From CALMEC01 sp031376485 (GTDB lineage Bacteria; Actinomycetota; Thermoleophilia; Miltoncostaeales; Miltoncostaeaceae): a stretch of DNA of 14,702 bases. Each line of letters starts with the position of its first letter. The first letter of the stretch is position 1. Positions 1 through 7,926 of the stretch are shown here, one piece after another. The stretch covers positions 1-14,702 of the forward strand of contig JANMDV010000047.1 of the NCBI GenBank assembly GCA_031376485.1. The letters run 5' to 3'. Position numbers and translations under genes: made by a program. Below the pieces are notes generated by a model. That model saw only the letters and a list, made by a program, of their open reading frames with translations, had not been told where the DNA came from and made no database searches.

Positions 1-21
1 CGTGGAGCCCAGCGAACTGTC

Positions 22-415
22 AGGGCCCGTCACGGAATAACTCCTGCGAAGGGTGGCGAGCGAAACGGCCCGGAGCAGGGCTCGCCCCCGGCGGCCGGAA
101 ATGCGAACCGCAGGACGGCTATTTCCGAAGTAAAACCGAGCAGCACGGTGCCGGCGAGCCTCGCTGCTACTGGTGGTAAGTCGGCGTCAATGAACTACTA
201 CGACGTTTGGCGGCTGCAAACCGTCGCCATGCGGCGTCCGCGAGATCGCCGTATTCCCGATAGCGGCGAGGCTCGCGGACACCGCCTGGCTTGAGTTTTT
301 CGCTCGCCCTCCGCCGTAGTAGTTATTCATTGACACTTCCTAACGGCGTTCTCGCCGATGCCGTCGGGCGACGGTTTGCAGCCGCCAACCGAGCAGTAGT
401 TCCGGGACGGGCCCT
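22..415 (-). repeat. Outer stem-closed repeat element, interrupted by a second copy
   Basis: Read on the minus strand, this element opens near 415 and closes near 22. The two ends are complementary: AGGGCCCGTC, one mismatch, then CGGA, a 3-nt bulge on one side only, then ACT and CTGC (22-47 against 392-415). Just inside the opening arm is the box GTTGGCGGCTGCAAACCGTC (within 369-390, minus). Just inside the closing arm is GTTTCGCTCGCC (55-66, minus). Both boxes recur in the elements at 187-333 and 14537-14656. The 187-333 element lies inside this one in the opposite orientation, so without it the element would be about 245 bp. No convincing ORF fits it. The boundaries are inferred from where complementarity stops. 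The function is unknown; a structured RNA, a REP/MITE-like repeat or a recombination site are all possible. Confidence 0.6.
187..333 (+). repeat. Stem-closed repeat element, copy nested in the 22-415 element
   Basis: The ends are inverted repeats. TCAATGAACTACTAC at 187-201 pairs with GTAGTAGTTATTCATTGA at 316-333, leaving a 3-nt bulge on the right arm. Inside the left arm lies TTTGGCGGCTGCAAACCGTC (206-225), shared with the copies at 344-401 (minus) and 14544-14605 (plus). An internal hairpin pairs GTCCGCGAG and CGCCG (236-251) with CGGCG and CTCGCGGAC (264-280). Before the closing arm is TTTTCGCTCGCC (297-308). It has no plausible coding content. It resembles palindromic interspersed repeats in size and intergenic location, but I do not recognise the family. 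Confidence 0.65.
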
Positions 416-439
416 ACGACGATGGGGGAGCACCAAATA

Positions 440-477
440 CACACGGGCCGGGTCTTCGAGGAGACCCGGCCCGTGTG
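440..477 (-). terminator. Hairpin terminator of the DUF11-type protein gene
   Basis: A perfect 16-bp inverted repeat (440-455 with 462-477) is separated by the 6-nt loop TCGAGG. It lies 26 bp beyond the stop codon of the minus-strand gene ending at 504. On that strand it is followed by TATTTGGTG, a short T-rich stretch, as is common for GC-rich intrinsic terminators. No gene is seen reading into it from the plus side. Confidence 0.8.
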
Positions 478-503
478 CGTCGTTGTTGGATATCGGGGTT
501 CGC

Positions 504-2909
504 CTACCCGGTGACTCCTGGAGTCCGGGAAACTCCGGCGACGGCTGCGATTCGGGTACACCTCCTGCCTGTCGCGACCGCGCCGTTGGACGGGGTGGCG
601 ATCGCCGTGTTGCAGCGACGCCCGGTCGCCGAGCGGTCAATCCGGAACGTGGCGCTGACGGTCCGACTCTGGCCCGGGGCCAACGTACCGATGCTCCAGC
701 GAACCGTGCCCTTGCTCACCGATGCGTCGAGCGCCTTCCTGAACACCGAGAAGCTGCGCGGAAGGACGTCGCGGAGCACGACGTCAAGCGCATCGCCCGT
801 CCCCCGGTTGGTCACCTTGATGCGGTAGGTCACAAGCTGACCTGCAATCGCCGCCGCGGGGCCGGTCTTGCTGACCCGAAGGTCCGGTGCCGGTGCCGGT
901 GCGGCCACCGGAGTCCCGATGGGGACAACGCCGGGATTGATCGTGGGTGGTGGCTGCTGAGGCGTTCCAGCGGGGAGGGTCTCGCACACTGTCACCGTGA
1001 CGCGTGCATCCTTGGTGAGATTCACGCCAACGATCGTGGCGACATTGAGGTAGGCCCTACACGTTGGTAGGGGCGCGCCGGTGAGCGTACGGGTGTACGT
1101 GGTCGTCGTCGTCGCGCTCACGGACGTCCCCTGGGCGCTGCTTTCGTCTTGGAAGACGTCTGTGATGGTCACCGAGTCGTTGACGACGGTGGTCGGTTGT
1201 CCGACCACCACGTTCGCAGAACCCGACGCCGACATCGGCACGCCATTGACGCTGAAGGCGGCTGTAGCAGTGTTCTTCGCGCCGTTCGCCGGCGGCACAT
1301 TGCCCAGGTCGCAAGCGTAACTGAACGACGCCGTGCCGTTCGCCGGGATCGTTGTCGGCCCGGCGACGGCGCAGAGAGGCCCCGGCGAAGTGAGCTGATC
1401 GGTCACCGCGACCGGTAGCTCAGTTGAGTACGGGTTCTTGACGGTTATGGAACCGGTGACCTTGTAAGCCCCGTCAGTCGCAGCGCTCTTCGTCGCCGTC
1501 ACCGTGTAGGTGGCGGTCGCAGATCCGTTCGGTGCGACATTGAACGTGGGGCTGTCAACAGTCTTTGTGATGGTCCAGTCGAACGTGCGCGTGAACGCGA
1601 CGTTCGCGGTCTTCGTCACGACGACATCGCAGAGGACGAACGTCGTGGCGGGAGCGCTCGTCTTTGTCAGCTCCACAGCCCGCATCGGCGGCGCGTGAGG
1701 CTTGTCCTTCGGCTTGTCGCCGTGCTTGTCCTCCGGCTTGTCGCCATACTTGTCGTCATATTTTGAGGTCTTCATGACCTTGTTCGAGCGCTTGACCACG
1801 ATGTTCTTGGTCGCGCCCGTCCTGGACGTGGAGCTGGTGTACTTGTCGTCGCCGTCCTTGGCCTTGTCGCCGTCGTGCCCCTTGCCCGGACGGGACACCA
1901 CTTTGACGGTGACTGTATTCGTGACCACACCACATGCGTTGGCCGTCTGGGTGCCCACGAATGTGAGCGTCTCACCGGGATTCAGCACGCCGTCGTCCTT
2001 GGCGCAGTCGTCGTCCTTGGCACCGGACTTGGCCGAGTAACCCTTGTCATCGTCGTCGCAGTCGGGGTCATCGTCCTTCTTGCAGCTGTCCTTCACGGAC
2101 CTCTGCGATTTCGAGGAGTTCTTCGTCTCGCATCTGCTCGAGGACTTCGGCATCTTCTTCACGCCCCTGGCGGTGCGGAGTGACTTCGCGTGCTTTGCGA
2201 AGCCGGCCGGCATGCTGCTGGTGGGCGGGCCGAAGGTGACGCCGGGATCGTCCAGAACGGGATTCGACAGCGCCACGTTGCCCGTATTCTTGACCGTCAC
2301 AATCCACGTGATGGTCTGGCCCAGGTTGTAGCTTGACTCCTTCGCCACCTTGGTGACGTCGAAGTCGGCGCACTCGACGAATATCTTCGCGGTCGCCGAG
2401 GCCTCGAGGGTGGGCTTCTGCCGACCGTAGACCCGTCCGGAAATCCTGTCCTCGGCGGTCACCACAACGGTGTTCTTGACCCAACCGCAGACCTTCGCCA
2501 TGGACTGGGTTCCGGTGTAGCTGAGTGACTCGTGCTCCTGGAGCACCGTCGGGTCGTCGACGCACGTGGACACATTGTTGTGGTCATTGTCGGACTTGTC
2601 TCCCACCGACGGCTTTGCCGTGCAGTGATCGTCGAACGAGCTCACAGGGGTGCCGAAATCGACACCCGGATCGATCAGCTTGACCTCTTCCAGGTCCCGC
2701 CCGCCGTCGTTCGTGACAACGACTTTCCATGTGATCGTCGTGCTCGCGCCGACTGTTTCGGCAGTGACGGCGGTCTTGGACACCTCGATATCACTGGAAT
2801 GCGGACCGGTGTTCGATCCGCTCGCCGAGCCGGTGGCCGGTATGACGCCGGTGACGGCGAGTGCTATCAAGAACGCACCCGCTTTCGTCCAATAATGAGA
2901 AAATCTCAT
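504..2909 (-). CDS. Secreted DUF11-type repeat surface protein
   Basis: The 801-aa product is probably exported and surface-associated. The start is the ATG at 2909, because AAAGGGG lies just upstream; an in-frame ATG at 2948 lacks such support and would bury the signal peptide. Residues 1-30 form a signal peptide (basic MRFSHYWTK, a hydrophobic stretch, then ATGSASG). Two Ig-like repeats follow (about 40-185 and 183-340), each with TITW, a VTNDGG/VKNTGN turn and a GTQ strand. They resemble the DUF11/DUF7507 class. The second is split by a Lys/Asp/Ser-rich insert (about 230-300) ending in DDGVLNPGET. A charged linker (about 345-408), a Thr-rich middle section (420-640) and a final DUF11 domain (about 675-785, LRVSKTGP to NTAIA) follow. 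The protein ends in TPGVTG, with no sortase signal plus membrane anchor. Such proteins usually serve as wall or matrix adhesins; the exact role here is unknown. It is monocistronic, with its own terminator. Confidence 0.85.
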   Translation of the reverse strand: MRFSHYWTKAGAFLIALAVTGVIPATGSASGSNTGPHSSDIEVSKTAVTAETVGASTTITWKVVVTNDGGRDLEEVKLIDPGVDFGTPVSSFDDHCTAKPSVGDKSDNDHNNVSTCVDDPTVLQEHESLSYTGTQSMAKVCGWVKNTVVVTAEDRISGRVYGRQKPTLEASATAKIFVECADFDVTKVAKESSYNLGQTITWIVTVKNTGNVALSNPVLDDPGVTFGPPTSSMPAGFAKHAKSLRTARGVKKMPKSSSRCETKNSSKSQRSVKDSCKKDDDPDCDDDDKGYSAKSGAKDDDCAKDDGVLNPGETLTFVGTQTANACGVVTNTVTVKVVSRPGKGHDGDKAKDGDDKYTSSTSRTGATKNIVVKRSNKVMKTSKYDDKYGDKPEDKHGDKPKDKPHAPPMRAVELTKTSAPATTFVLCDVVVTKTANVAFTRTFDWTITKTVDSPTFNVAPNGSATATYTVTATKSAATDGAYKVTGSITVKNPYSTELPVAVTDQLTSPGPLCAVAGPTTIPANGTASFSYACDLGNVPPANGAKNTATAAFSVNGVPMSASGSANVVVGQPTTVVNDSVTITDVFQDESSAQGTSVSATTTTTYTRTLTGAPLPTCRAYLNVATIVGVNLTKDARVTVTVCETLPAGTPQQPPPTINPGVVPIGTPVAAPAPAPDLRVSKTGPAAAIAGQLVTYRIKVTNRGTGDALDVVLRDVLPRSFSVFRKALDASVSKGTVRWSIGTLAPGQSRTVSATFRIDRSATGRRCNTAIATPSNGAVATGRRCTRIAAVAGVSRTPGVTG
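1701..1758 (-). repeat. 24-bp tandem repeat inside the surface protein gene
   Basis: Two 24-bp units (1701-1724 and 1725-1748) plus a partial third encode the 8-residue repeat YGDKPEDK / HGDKPKDK in the charged linker. The units differ at only a few bases, so length change by slippage or unequal crossing-over is plausible. The repeat stays in frame and probably acts as a flexible spacer between the N-terminal and middle domains. Confidence 0.7.
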
Positions 2910-3316
2910 GGCATCCCCTTTAGCATTTTGGAGAAATTGAGCGAGCATGGCTGACCCCTACCCAACCTGGGCAGCGTTCAAACCACGCCGAAATGCGAAC
3001 TTGGCCGGTCGGAACTCGGGCGGCGGGACGGCCCTGCAGCGGTAATGATCTGCACACGCAACATCACCGGCTTCTGCCGTGGCCTGGCGGTGACTTGCGA
3101 ACTGTGCTCATGGTGAGCTTTCTTCTATTCCGTGTTCGCTGTTACCGAACTTTCGCGACCATATCTGGTGCCGCGCCGGTTGACACCCCCCGCGCGGCTA
3201 GTCCGGTGGGCGTGAGCGACGGCCTGGCGCCCCCCATTTGGCTAGCTCGGTGCCGGGCCTGTCGGCCTCGATGCGTCGCGTCCCAATGCACGGATGGATT
3301 GATACCCTGGCGAGCC
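2910..3316. other. Divergent intergenic region, surface protein gene and pheS
   Basis: This 407-bp stretch lies between two outward-facing genes and must hold both promoters. The pheS reading frame happens to stay open back to 2993, but the translation shows no recognisable domain and I treat it as noncoding. A TTGACA hexamer sits at 3180-3185 on the plus strand, without a convincing -10 at 16-18 bp. TTGATA at 3299-3304 could act as a -10 giving a nearly leaderless pheS message. Neither is strong. I see no tRNA, no clear T-box and no terminator here. Confidence 0.4.
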
Positions 3317-4330
3317 GTGAACCCAGTTCCTGACATCGATTCCGTCCAGTCCGAGGCGCTCGCCGCGATCGCAACCGCGGACGACCTCGCCGCGCTGGAG
3401 GATGCCCGGGTCCGTCACACGGGGCGCAGGAGCGTCCTGGCGGGGACGCTGGCGTCGATCGGTTCGCTGCCGCCCGAGCAGCGCGGCCTCGTCGGGAAAG
3501 CCGCCAACACGGCGCGGCAGGCGGTCGAGGCTGCGTTGATCGCGCGCCAGGAGATGCTCGAGGCCGACGCGATGGGTGCGCGGCTCGCAGCCGAGCGCGT
3601 GGACATCACGCTGCCGGGTGATCCGCATCCGGTCGGAGCGGTCCACATCGTCACGCAGCTCTGGCACGAGATCGAGGACATCTTCATCGGCATGGGCTGG
3701 CAGATCGCCGACGGCCCCCACGTCGAGGACGACTTCCACAACTTCACCGCCCTCAACATCCCCGAGGGGCACCCGGCGCGCGCCGAGACTGACACCTTCT
3801 TCGTCGCAGGCCACCCCAACGTCGTGCTGCGGACCCATACGTCGCCGGTGCAGGTGCGCGTGATGGAATCGCAGGAGCCGCCGATCTACGTCGTGTGCCC
3901 CGGCACCACGTACCGGCGTGAGGACATCGACGCGACGCACGGCGCGATGTTCCACCAACTGGAGGGCCTTGCGGTCGACGAGGGGCTGTCGATGGCCCAC
4001 CTCAAGGGCATGCTCCAACATTTCGTCCGCGAGCTGCTCGGCCCGAGCTTCGAGATCCGCCTTCGCCCCGACTACTTCCCGTTCACCGAGCCCTCGGTCG
4101 AGGTCGACGTCTTGTGGACCGACCGCCACGGCCGCCAGACCTGGCTCGAACTCCTGGGCGCCGGGATGGTCGACCCGAACGTCTTCGGCCACTGCGGCAT
4201 CGACCCGGAACGTTGGACCGGGTTCGCCTGGGGCATGGGCCTGGAGCGCGTCGCAATGCTCCGCCACGGCGTCGGCGACCTGCGTCTTCTGTTCGAGAGC
4301 GACCTCAGGTTCTTGGAGCAGTTCTCATGA
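3317..4330 (+). CDS. pheS: Phenylalanyl-tRNA synthetase alpha subunit
   Basis: PheS is the catalytic subunit of the alpha2-beta2 enzyme that charges tRNA-Phe in the cytoplasm. The 337-aa length fits the family if translation begins at the GTG at 3317; the frame stays open 324 bp further upstream, but that part has no family match. The N-terminal helical arm that contacts tRNA spans about 1-90. The class II core follows, with LRTHTSPVQ (171-179), the motif 2 region TYRREDIDATHGAMFHQLEG (198-217), the Phe-pocket stretch FPFTEPSVEV (254-263) and the motif 3 region GFAWGMGLERVAML (302-315). No key motif is missing. It is followed by pheT after a 172-bp repeat-filled spacer, longer than usual for this pair. 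The Shine-Dalgarno sequence is weak, so the start is less sure than the identity. Confidence 0.97.
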   Translation: MNPVPDIDSVQSEALAAIATADDLAALEDARVRHTGRRSVLAGTLASIGSLPPEQRGLVGKAANTARQAVEAALIARQEMLEADAMGARLAAERVDITLPGDPHPVGAVHIVTQLWHEIEDIFIGMGWQIADGPHVEDDFHNFTALNIPEGHPARAETDTFFVAGHPNVVLRTHTSPVQVRVMESQEPPIYVVCPGTTYRREDIDATHGAMFHQLEGLAVDEGLSMAHLKGMLQHFVRELLGPSFEIRLRPDYFPFTEPSVEVDVLWTDRHGRQTWLELLGAGMVDPNVFGHCGIDPERWTGFAWGMGLERVAMLRHGVGDLRLLFESDLRFLEQFS

Positions 4331-4492
4331 GGGGGCGGACTCTGCGCCCCGTTCGACACGGCTCGTTGTCGGCCGATGAGTCGCCCCTTCGGGCCGCCGC
4401 GAACGTCGATCGGGGGCGGACTATTCGCCCCGCTCGACACGGCTCTTTGTCGGCCGATGAGTCGCCCCTTCGGGCCGCCTCAAACGTCGATC
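4331..4492. repeat. Two 81-bp tandem repeats between pheS and pheT
   Basis: Copy 1 (4331-4411) begins directly after the pheS stop codon and copy 2 (4412-4492) ends 10 bp before the pheT start. They differ at 6 of 81 positions. Each starts with a hairpin, GGGGCG/CGCCCC around a 7-nt loop; the stem is unchanged while the loop differs between copies. Each also contains CGACA/TGTCG and GCCC/GGGC short stems. The period is a multiple of three, so one plus frame and one minus frame stay open across both, but neither has a start or product I recognise. The repeats lie inside the presumed pheST transcript. Confidence 0.85.
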
Positions 4493-4502
4493 GGGGCTGG
4501 GG

Positions 4503-6929
4503 GTGAAGATCCCTCTGAGTTGGCTCGGGGAGTTGGTGGAGCACGGGCTGTCGGCAGAGGCGCTGGCGGAGCGGCTGACGGATGCCGGGATCAAGGTCGA
4601 GGCGATCCACCGGCGGGGTGCTCCAGACACGGATGGCAACCTCGATCGGTTCCGCGTGGGCAAGGTCTTGGAGGCCGGGCGGCACCCCAACGCAGACCGG
4701 CTCAGCCTCTGTCGGGTCGACGTGGGTGGCGCCGAGCCGCAGCAGATCGTCTGCGGGGCTCCCAACGTCGCGACCGGGCAGACGGTCGCCGTGGCAATGC
4801 CCGGGGCGCTTCTGCCGGGATTCGACAAACCGCTCGGCGTGGCAAAGTTGCGCGGCATCGAGAGCCACGGGATGATCCTGTCCGCGCGCGAGGTGGAGCT
4901 CGGTGACGATCATGACGGGATCATGGTGCTGGATGACGCCTTTGCCCCGGGGACACCGCTCGCCGACGTGCTGCCGTTCTCCGAGACGATCATCGAACTG
5001 GAGCTTGCAGCCAATCGCCCGGACCTTCTCGGGATGTGGGGCGTCGCACGCGAGGTCGCCGCCATCACCGGCGCGTCCCTGCGTGATCCCGACGCGACGA
5101 TGCCGGCCGCGACGGGGTCGGGTGGGATCGCCGACCACGTTGGGTTGCAGGTCGACGCACCGGACTTGTGCCCCCGGTACACGGCGACCGTGTTGACCGA
5201 TGTGCGCGTCGGTCCGTCGCCCGACTGGCTCCGGGTCCGGTTGGAGGCCGCCGGCATGCGTGCGATTTCCAACGTCGTCGATGTCACCAACTACGTGATG
5301 CTCCTGACGGGGCAGCCGCTCCACGCGTTCGATCTTGACTTGGTCGACGGCGCCCGCATCGTGGTGCGCCGCGCGACCGACGGCGAGACCATCGTCACAC
5401 TCGACGATGTCGAGCGCACGCTCGATAGCTCGATGCTGGCGATCTGCGATGCGCACAAACCCGCCGTCATCGCGGGCGTGTTCGGTGCGGCCACCGCAGA
5501 GGTCAACGAAGCGACGACTCGGGTGTTGCTCGAGGCCGCGACGTTCGTCGGTCCCAACATCCTCGCCACCGCCTGGGGCCTGGGGCTTCGCACCGAGTCG
5601 AGCCGGCGGTTCGAGAAAGGACTCCCGCGGCAGTTGCCGCCGATCGGCATGGCGGTGGCGTGCCGGATGCTGGTCGACATCTGCGGCGCGACGTTGGTGC
5701 CGGGCGTCCTGGACGTCCACGTCGCGGAACCGGCGCCGCAAGCGATCGTCCTGCGCCACACACGCGCCGCGGCGATCCTGGCGATGCCGACGCCTGCGGA
5801 ACGGTCCGCTGCAATCCTGCGCAGCTTCGGATGCACGGTCACCGACGGGTCGGACGCGCACGAGGTGGCGGTGCCGTTTTGGCGCGCGGGTGACCTGCAA
5901 CGTGAGATCGACCTGATCGAAGAGGTCGGGCGCCACACCGGCTTCGACCATATCGCCGGCCGGCTTCCCCGCATCGTGGCCCGCGCCAAGCGCACCCCGA
6001 TTCAGTCGCTGCGCCGCCGCCTGACGCGGCTCGCGGCGGACCTCGGCTTCAACGAAGCCATCACCTTGCACTTCGTTCCCGCGTCCGACGCCGACCGGCT
6101 GCAGCTCGCAGCAGATGACCCGCGCCGACAGGTGGTGCGGCTCGCCAACCCGTTGTCCGAGGACGTCGCGGTCATGCGACGTTCGCTGCTTCCCGGCCTG
6201 CTTCGGGCCGCAGCGCGCAACCAGGCCCACCAACATCCGAGCGGCGCCATCTTCGAGGTGGGGCGCACGTACGCGCCCCGGCCCGACGGCCTGGCCGACG
6301 AGCGTGAGTGGTTGGTCGGCATGATCTTCGGCCAGCCGACCCGCGACCACTGGCGTGCACCGGTCAATACGGTCGACATCTGGGGGGCGAAAGGCGTCGC
6401 CGAGACCCTCACCCGTGCGGCCGGAGTCCGCGTCGAGGCCACGGCGGCCACGGCGACCTACGGCCATCCGGTGCGCCAGGCCGAGTTACAGGCAGGTGGT
6501 GCCAAGGTCGGATGGGTGGGCGAGATCCACCCGGCGGTCCTTCGCAACTTCGACGTACGCGGCCCGGTCGCCGTCATCGGACTCGACCTGCAAGCGCTGC
6601 TCGATGCCGCTCCGGCAGAGCGGGACGTCTTCGAGGACCTGCTGTCGGTGCCTGCTTCGACGCGCGACCTGGCCCTCGTCGTCGACGACACGGTTGCGGC
6701 ATCCGAGCTGATCGCGACGGCGCGAAGCGCAGGCGGAGCGTTGGTCCGCGACGTGCGCCTGTTCGACCGCTACGTTGGCGACCCGGTGCCGCCGGGCAAG
6801 GTCAGCCTGGCGCTTCGGCTCACGATCGCCGAACCGGGCCGCACGCTCACCGACGACGAGATCGAAGCCCCGGTCTCGGCGATCGTCGCTGCCCTGCGGT
6901 CCGATTTCGGTGCGGAACTGCGGCGATGA
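4503..6929 (+). CDS. pheT: Phenylalanyl-tRNA synthetase beta subunit
   Basis: PheT is the 808-aa large subunit, with tRNA-binding and editing domains; length and architecture are normal. It starts with MKIPLSWLGELV at a GTG preceded by a G-rich stretch. The EMAP-like OB domain covers about 45-150 (GRHPNADRLSLCRVDVG, KLRGIESHGMILSARE). NRPDLLGMWGVAREVAAITG (171-190) leads into the B1/B3-B4 region. The B3/B4 editing domain includes NVVDVTNYVMLLTGQPLHAFD (about 257-277) and ESSRRFEKGLPR (365-376). The B5 region has DLIEEVGRHTGFDHI near 470. A catalytic-like core is followed by the FDX-ACB anticodon-binding domain (about 715-808), ending ALRSDFGAELRR. Its TGA overlaps the argC ATG, giving translational coupling to the arg genes. 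Confidence 0.97.
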   Translation: MKIPLSWLGELVEHGLSAEALAERLTDAGIKVEAIHRRGAPDTDGNLDRFRVGKVLEAGRHPNADRLSLCRVDVGGAEPQQIVCGAPNVATGQTVAVAMPGALLPGFDKPLGVAKLRGIESHGMILSAREVELGDDHDGIMVLDDAFAPGTPLADVLPFSETIIELELAANRPDLLGMWGVAREVAAITGASLRDPDATMPAATGSGGIADHVGLQVDAPDLCPRYTATVLTDVRVGPSPDWLRVRLEAAGMRAISNVVDVTNYVMLLTGQPLHAFDLDLVDGARIVVRRATDGETIVTLDDVERTLDSSMLAICDAHKPAVIAGVFGAATAEVNEATTRVLLEAATFVGPNILATAWGLGLRTESSRRFEKGLPRQLPPIGMAVACRMLVDICGATLVPGVLDVHVAEPAPQAIVLRHTRAAAILAMPTPAERSAAILRSFGCTVTDGSDAHEVAVPFWRAGDLQREIDLIEEVGRHTGFDHIAGRLPRIVARAKRTPIQSLRRRLTRLAADLGFNEAITLHFVPASDADRLQLAADDPRRQVVRLANPLSEDVAVMRRSLLPGLLRAAARNQAHQHPSGAIFEVGRTYAPRPDGLADEREWLVGMIFGQPTRDHWRAPVNTVDIWGAKGVAETLTRAAGVRVEATAATATYGHPVRQAELQAGGAKVGWVGEIHPAVLRNFDVRGPVAVIGLDLQALLDAAPAERDVFEDLLSVPASTRDLALVVDDTVAASELIATARSAGGALVRDVRLFDRYVGDPVPPGKVSLALRLTIAEPGRTLTDDEIEAPVSAIVAALRSDFGAELRR

Positions 6930-7915
6930 CTGGGAAGCTCCGGGTCCATGTGATTGGTGCTGCCGGATTCGCCGGGGCGCAGCTCGCGGCCCTCGTCGAC
7001 GCACACCCCCAATTCGAGTTGGGTCAGATCACCGCCCGAGCCGACGCCGGCCGTCGGCTCGTCGATGTGGCACCGCAGTATCGCGTCGACCGAATCCTTC
7101 GGGCCTATGAACCAGAGGACGTCGCACCCGGGGATCTGGCCGCGGTTGCCTACCCGCACGCCGAGGCGGCGCCGCTTGTGGCGGATCTCGTCGACCGTGG
7201 GGTTCGCGTCGTCGACATCTCGGCCGATCATCGCCTGCGTGACGTGGCGGCATACCCTGAGTGGTACGGATTCGTCCATCCCCGCCCCGACCTCGTCGCC
7301 GAGGCCGTGTACGGGCTTCCCGAGCGCAACCGGGAAGCCATTCGCACGGCGCGACTCGTCGCCAACCCCGGGTGTTACCCCGAGGCGTCGATCCTGGGGC
7401 TCTTGCCGCTTGTCGGTCAGATCGCGGATGTCGTCATCGACGCCAAGAGCGGTGTCAGTGGCGCGGGGCGCACGCCGACCGATACCGTGCACTTCTCGTC
7501 GATCACCGAGAGCGTCATGGCCTACAAGGTCTACGGACATCGTCACACGCCTGAGATCGCCCAGGAACTGGGCGTCGAGTTGACGTTCACGCCGCACTTG
7601 GTACCGGTTGACCGCGGGTTGCTGGCGACGTGTTACGCGCGGCTGATGACCGGCCCAATGACCGGCGACGATTTGCGGCAGCGCTACGCGGATTTTTATG
7701 CGGACCATCCGTTCGTCGAAGTCGTGGAGGCCCCGCCGGGCATGCGCGCGGTCCAGCACACCAACTACGCACAGGTCTGCCCGATGATCGACCCGCGCGG
7801 CGATCGGGTGACGGTGTTCTCGGTCATCGACAACCTGGGCAAGGGCGCTGCGGGGCAAGCGTTGCAGAACCTCAACCTGATGGCGGGACGTCCCGAGGAC
7901 GAGGGGCTCCGCTGA
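6926..7915 (+). CDS. argC: N-acetyl-gamma-glutamyl-phosphate reductase
   Basis: ArgC catalyses the NADPH-dependent reduction of N-acetylglutamyl 5-phosphate to the semialdehyde, the third step of ornithine synthesis. The ATG at 6926 overlaps the pheT stop by 4 bp (ATGA). The product is 329 aa, slightly shorter than many homologues but complete. The nucleotide-binding loop is GAAGFAGAQL (11-20). The catalytic cysteine is Cys150 in VANPGCYPEAS. KSGVSGAGR (174-182) and the HRHTPEI stretch (205-211), with the conserved active-site histidine, follow. The C-terminal NLGKGAAGQALQNLNLM (303-319) is the family signature. The frame is open upstream of 6926 only because it overlaps pheT in another frame. 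The next gene, argJ, starts at or just after the argC stop. Confidence 0.97.
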   Translation: MTGKLRVHVIGAAGFAGAQLAALVDAHPQFELGQITARADAGRRLVDVAPQYRVDRILRAYEPEDVAPGDLAAVAYPHAEAAPLVADLVDRGVRVVDISADHRLRDVAAYPEWYGFVHPRPDLVAEAVYGLPERNREAIRTARLVANPGCYPEASILGLLPLVGQIADVVIDAKSGVSGAGRTPTDTVHFSSITESVMAYKVYGHRHTPEIAQELGVELTFTPHLVPVDRGLLATCYARLMTGPMTGDDLRQRYADFYADHPFVEVVEAPPGMRAVQHTNYAQVCPMIDPRGDRVTVFSVIDNLGKGAAGQALQNLNLMAGRPEDEGLR

Positions 7916-7926
7916 GCGAGATCCGC

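Noticed and set aside
187..333. Integron attC recombination site
   Set aside because: Size and imperfect palindrome fit, but the arms lack the RYYYAAC/GTTRRRY core sites, and the neighbouring genes are housekeeping operons, not a cassette array.
291..1070. Plus-strand ORF opposite the surface protein gene
   Set aside because: It crosses the repeat element and the terminator hairpin and is antisense to a well-supported gene.
3110..3160. Phe-rich leader peptide before pheS (MVSFLLFRV...)
   Set aside because: The frame has no stop and runs on into pheS, and no attenuator hairpin pair follows.
3166..3175. T-box core (TGGTGCCGCG) in the pheS leader
   Set aside because: It differs by one base from the T-box consensus, but the AGGG context, a specifier loop and an antiterminator pairing are not seen. 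Such a match is likely by chance in GC-rich DNA.
4331..4492. CRISPR array
   Set aside because: There are only two head-to-tail copies of 81 bp, with no unique spacers between short repeats and no cas genes.
4305..6467. Long minus-strand ORF opposite pheT (720 codons)
   Set aside because: It is a shadow of pheT in a GC-rich genome: composition is Arg/Asp/His-rich with no domain, and the plus strand is clearly pheT.
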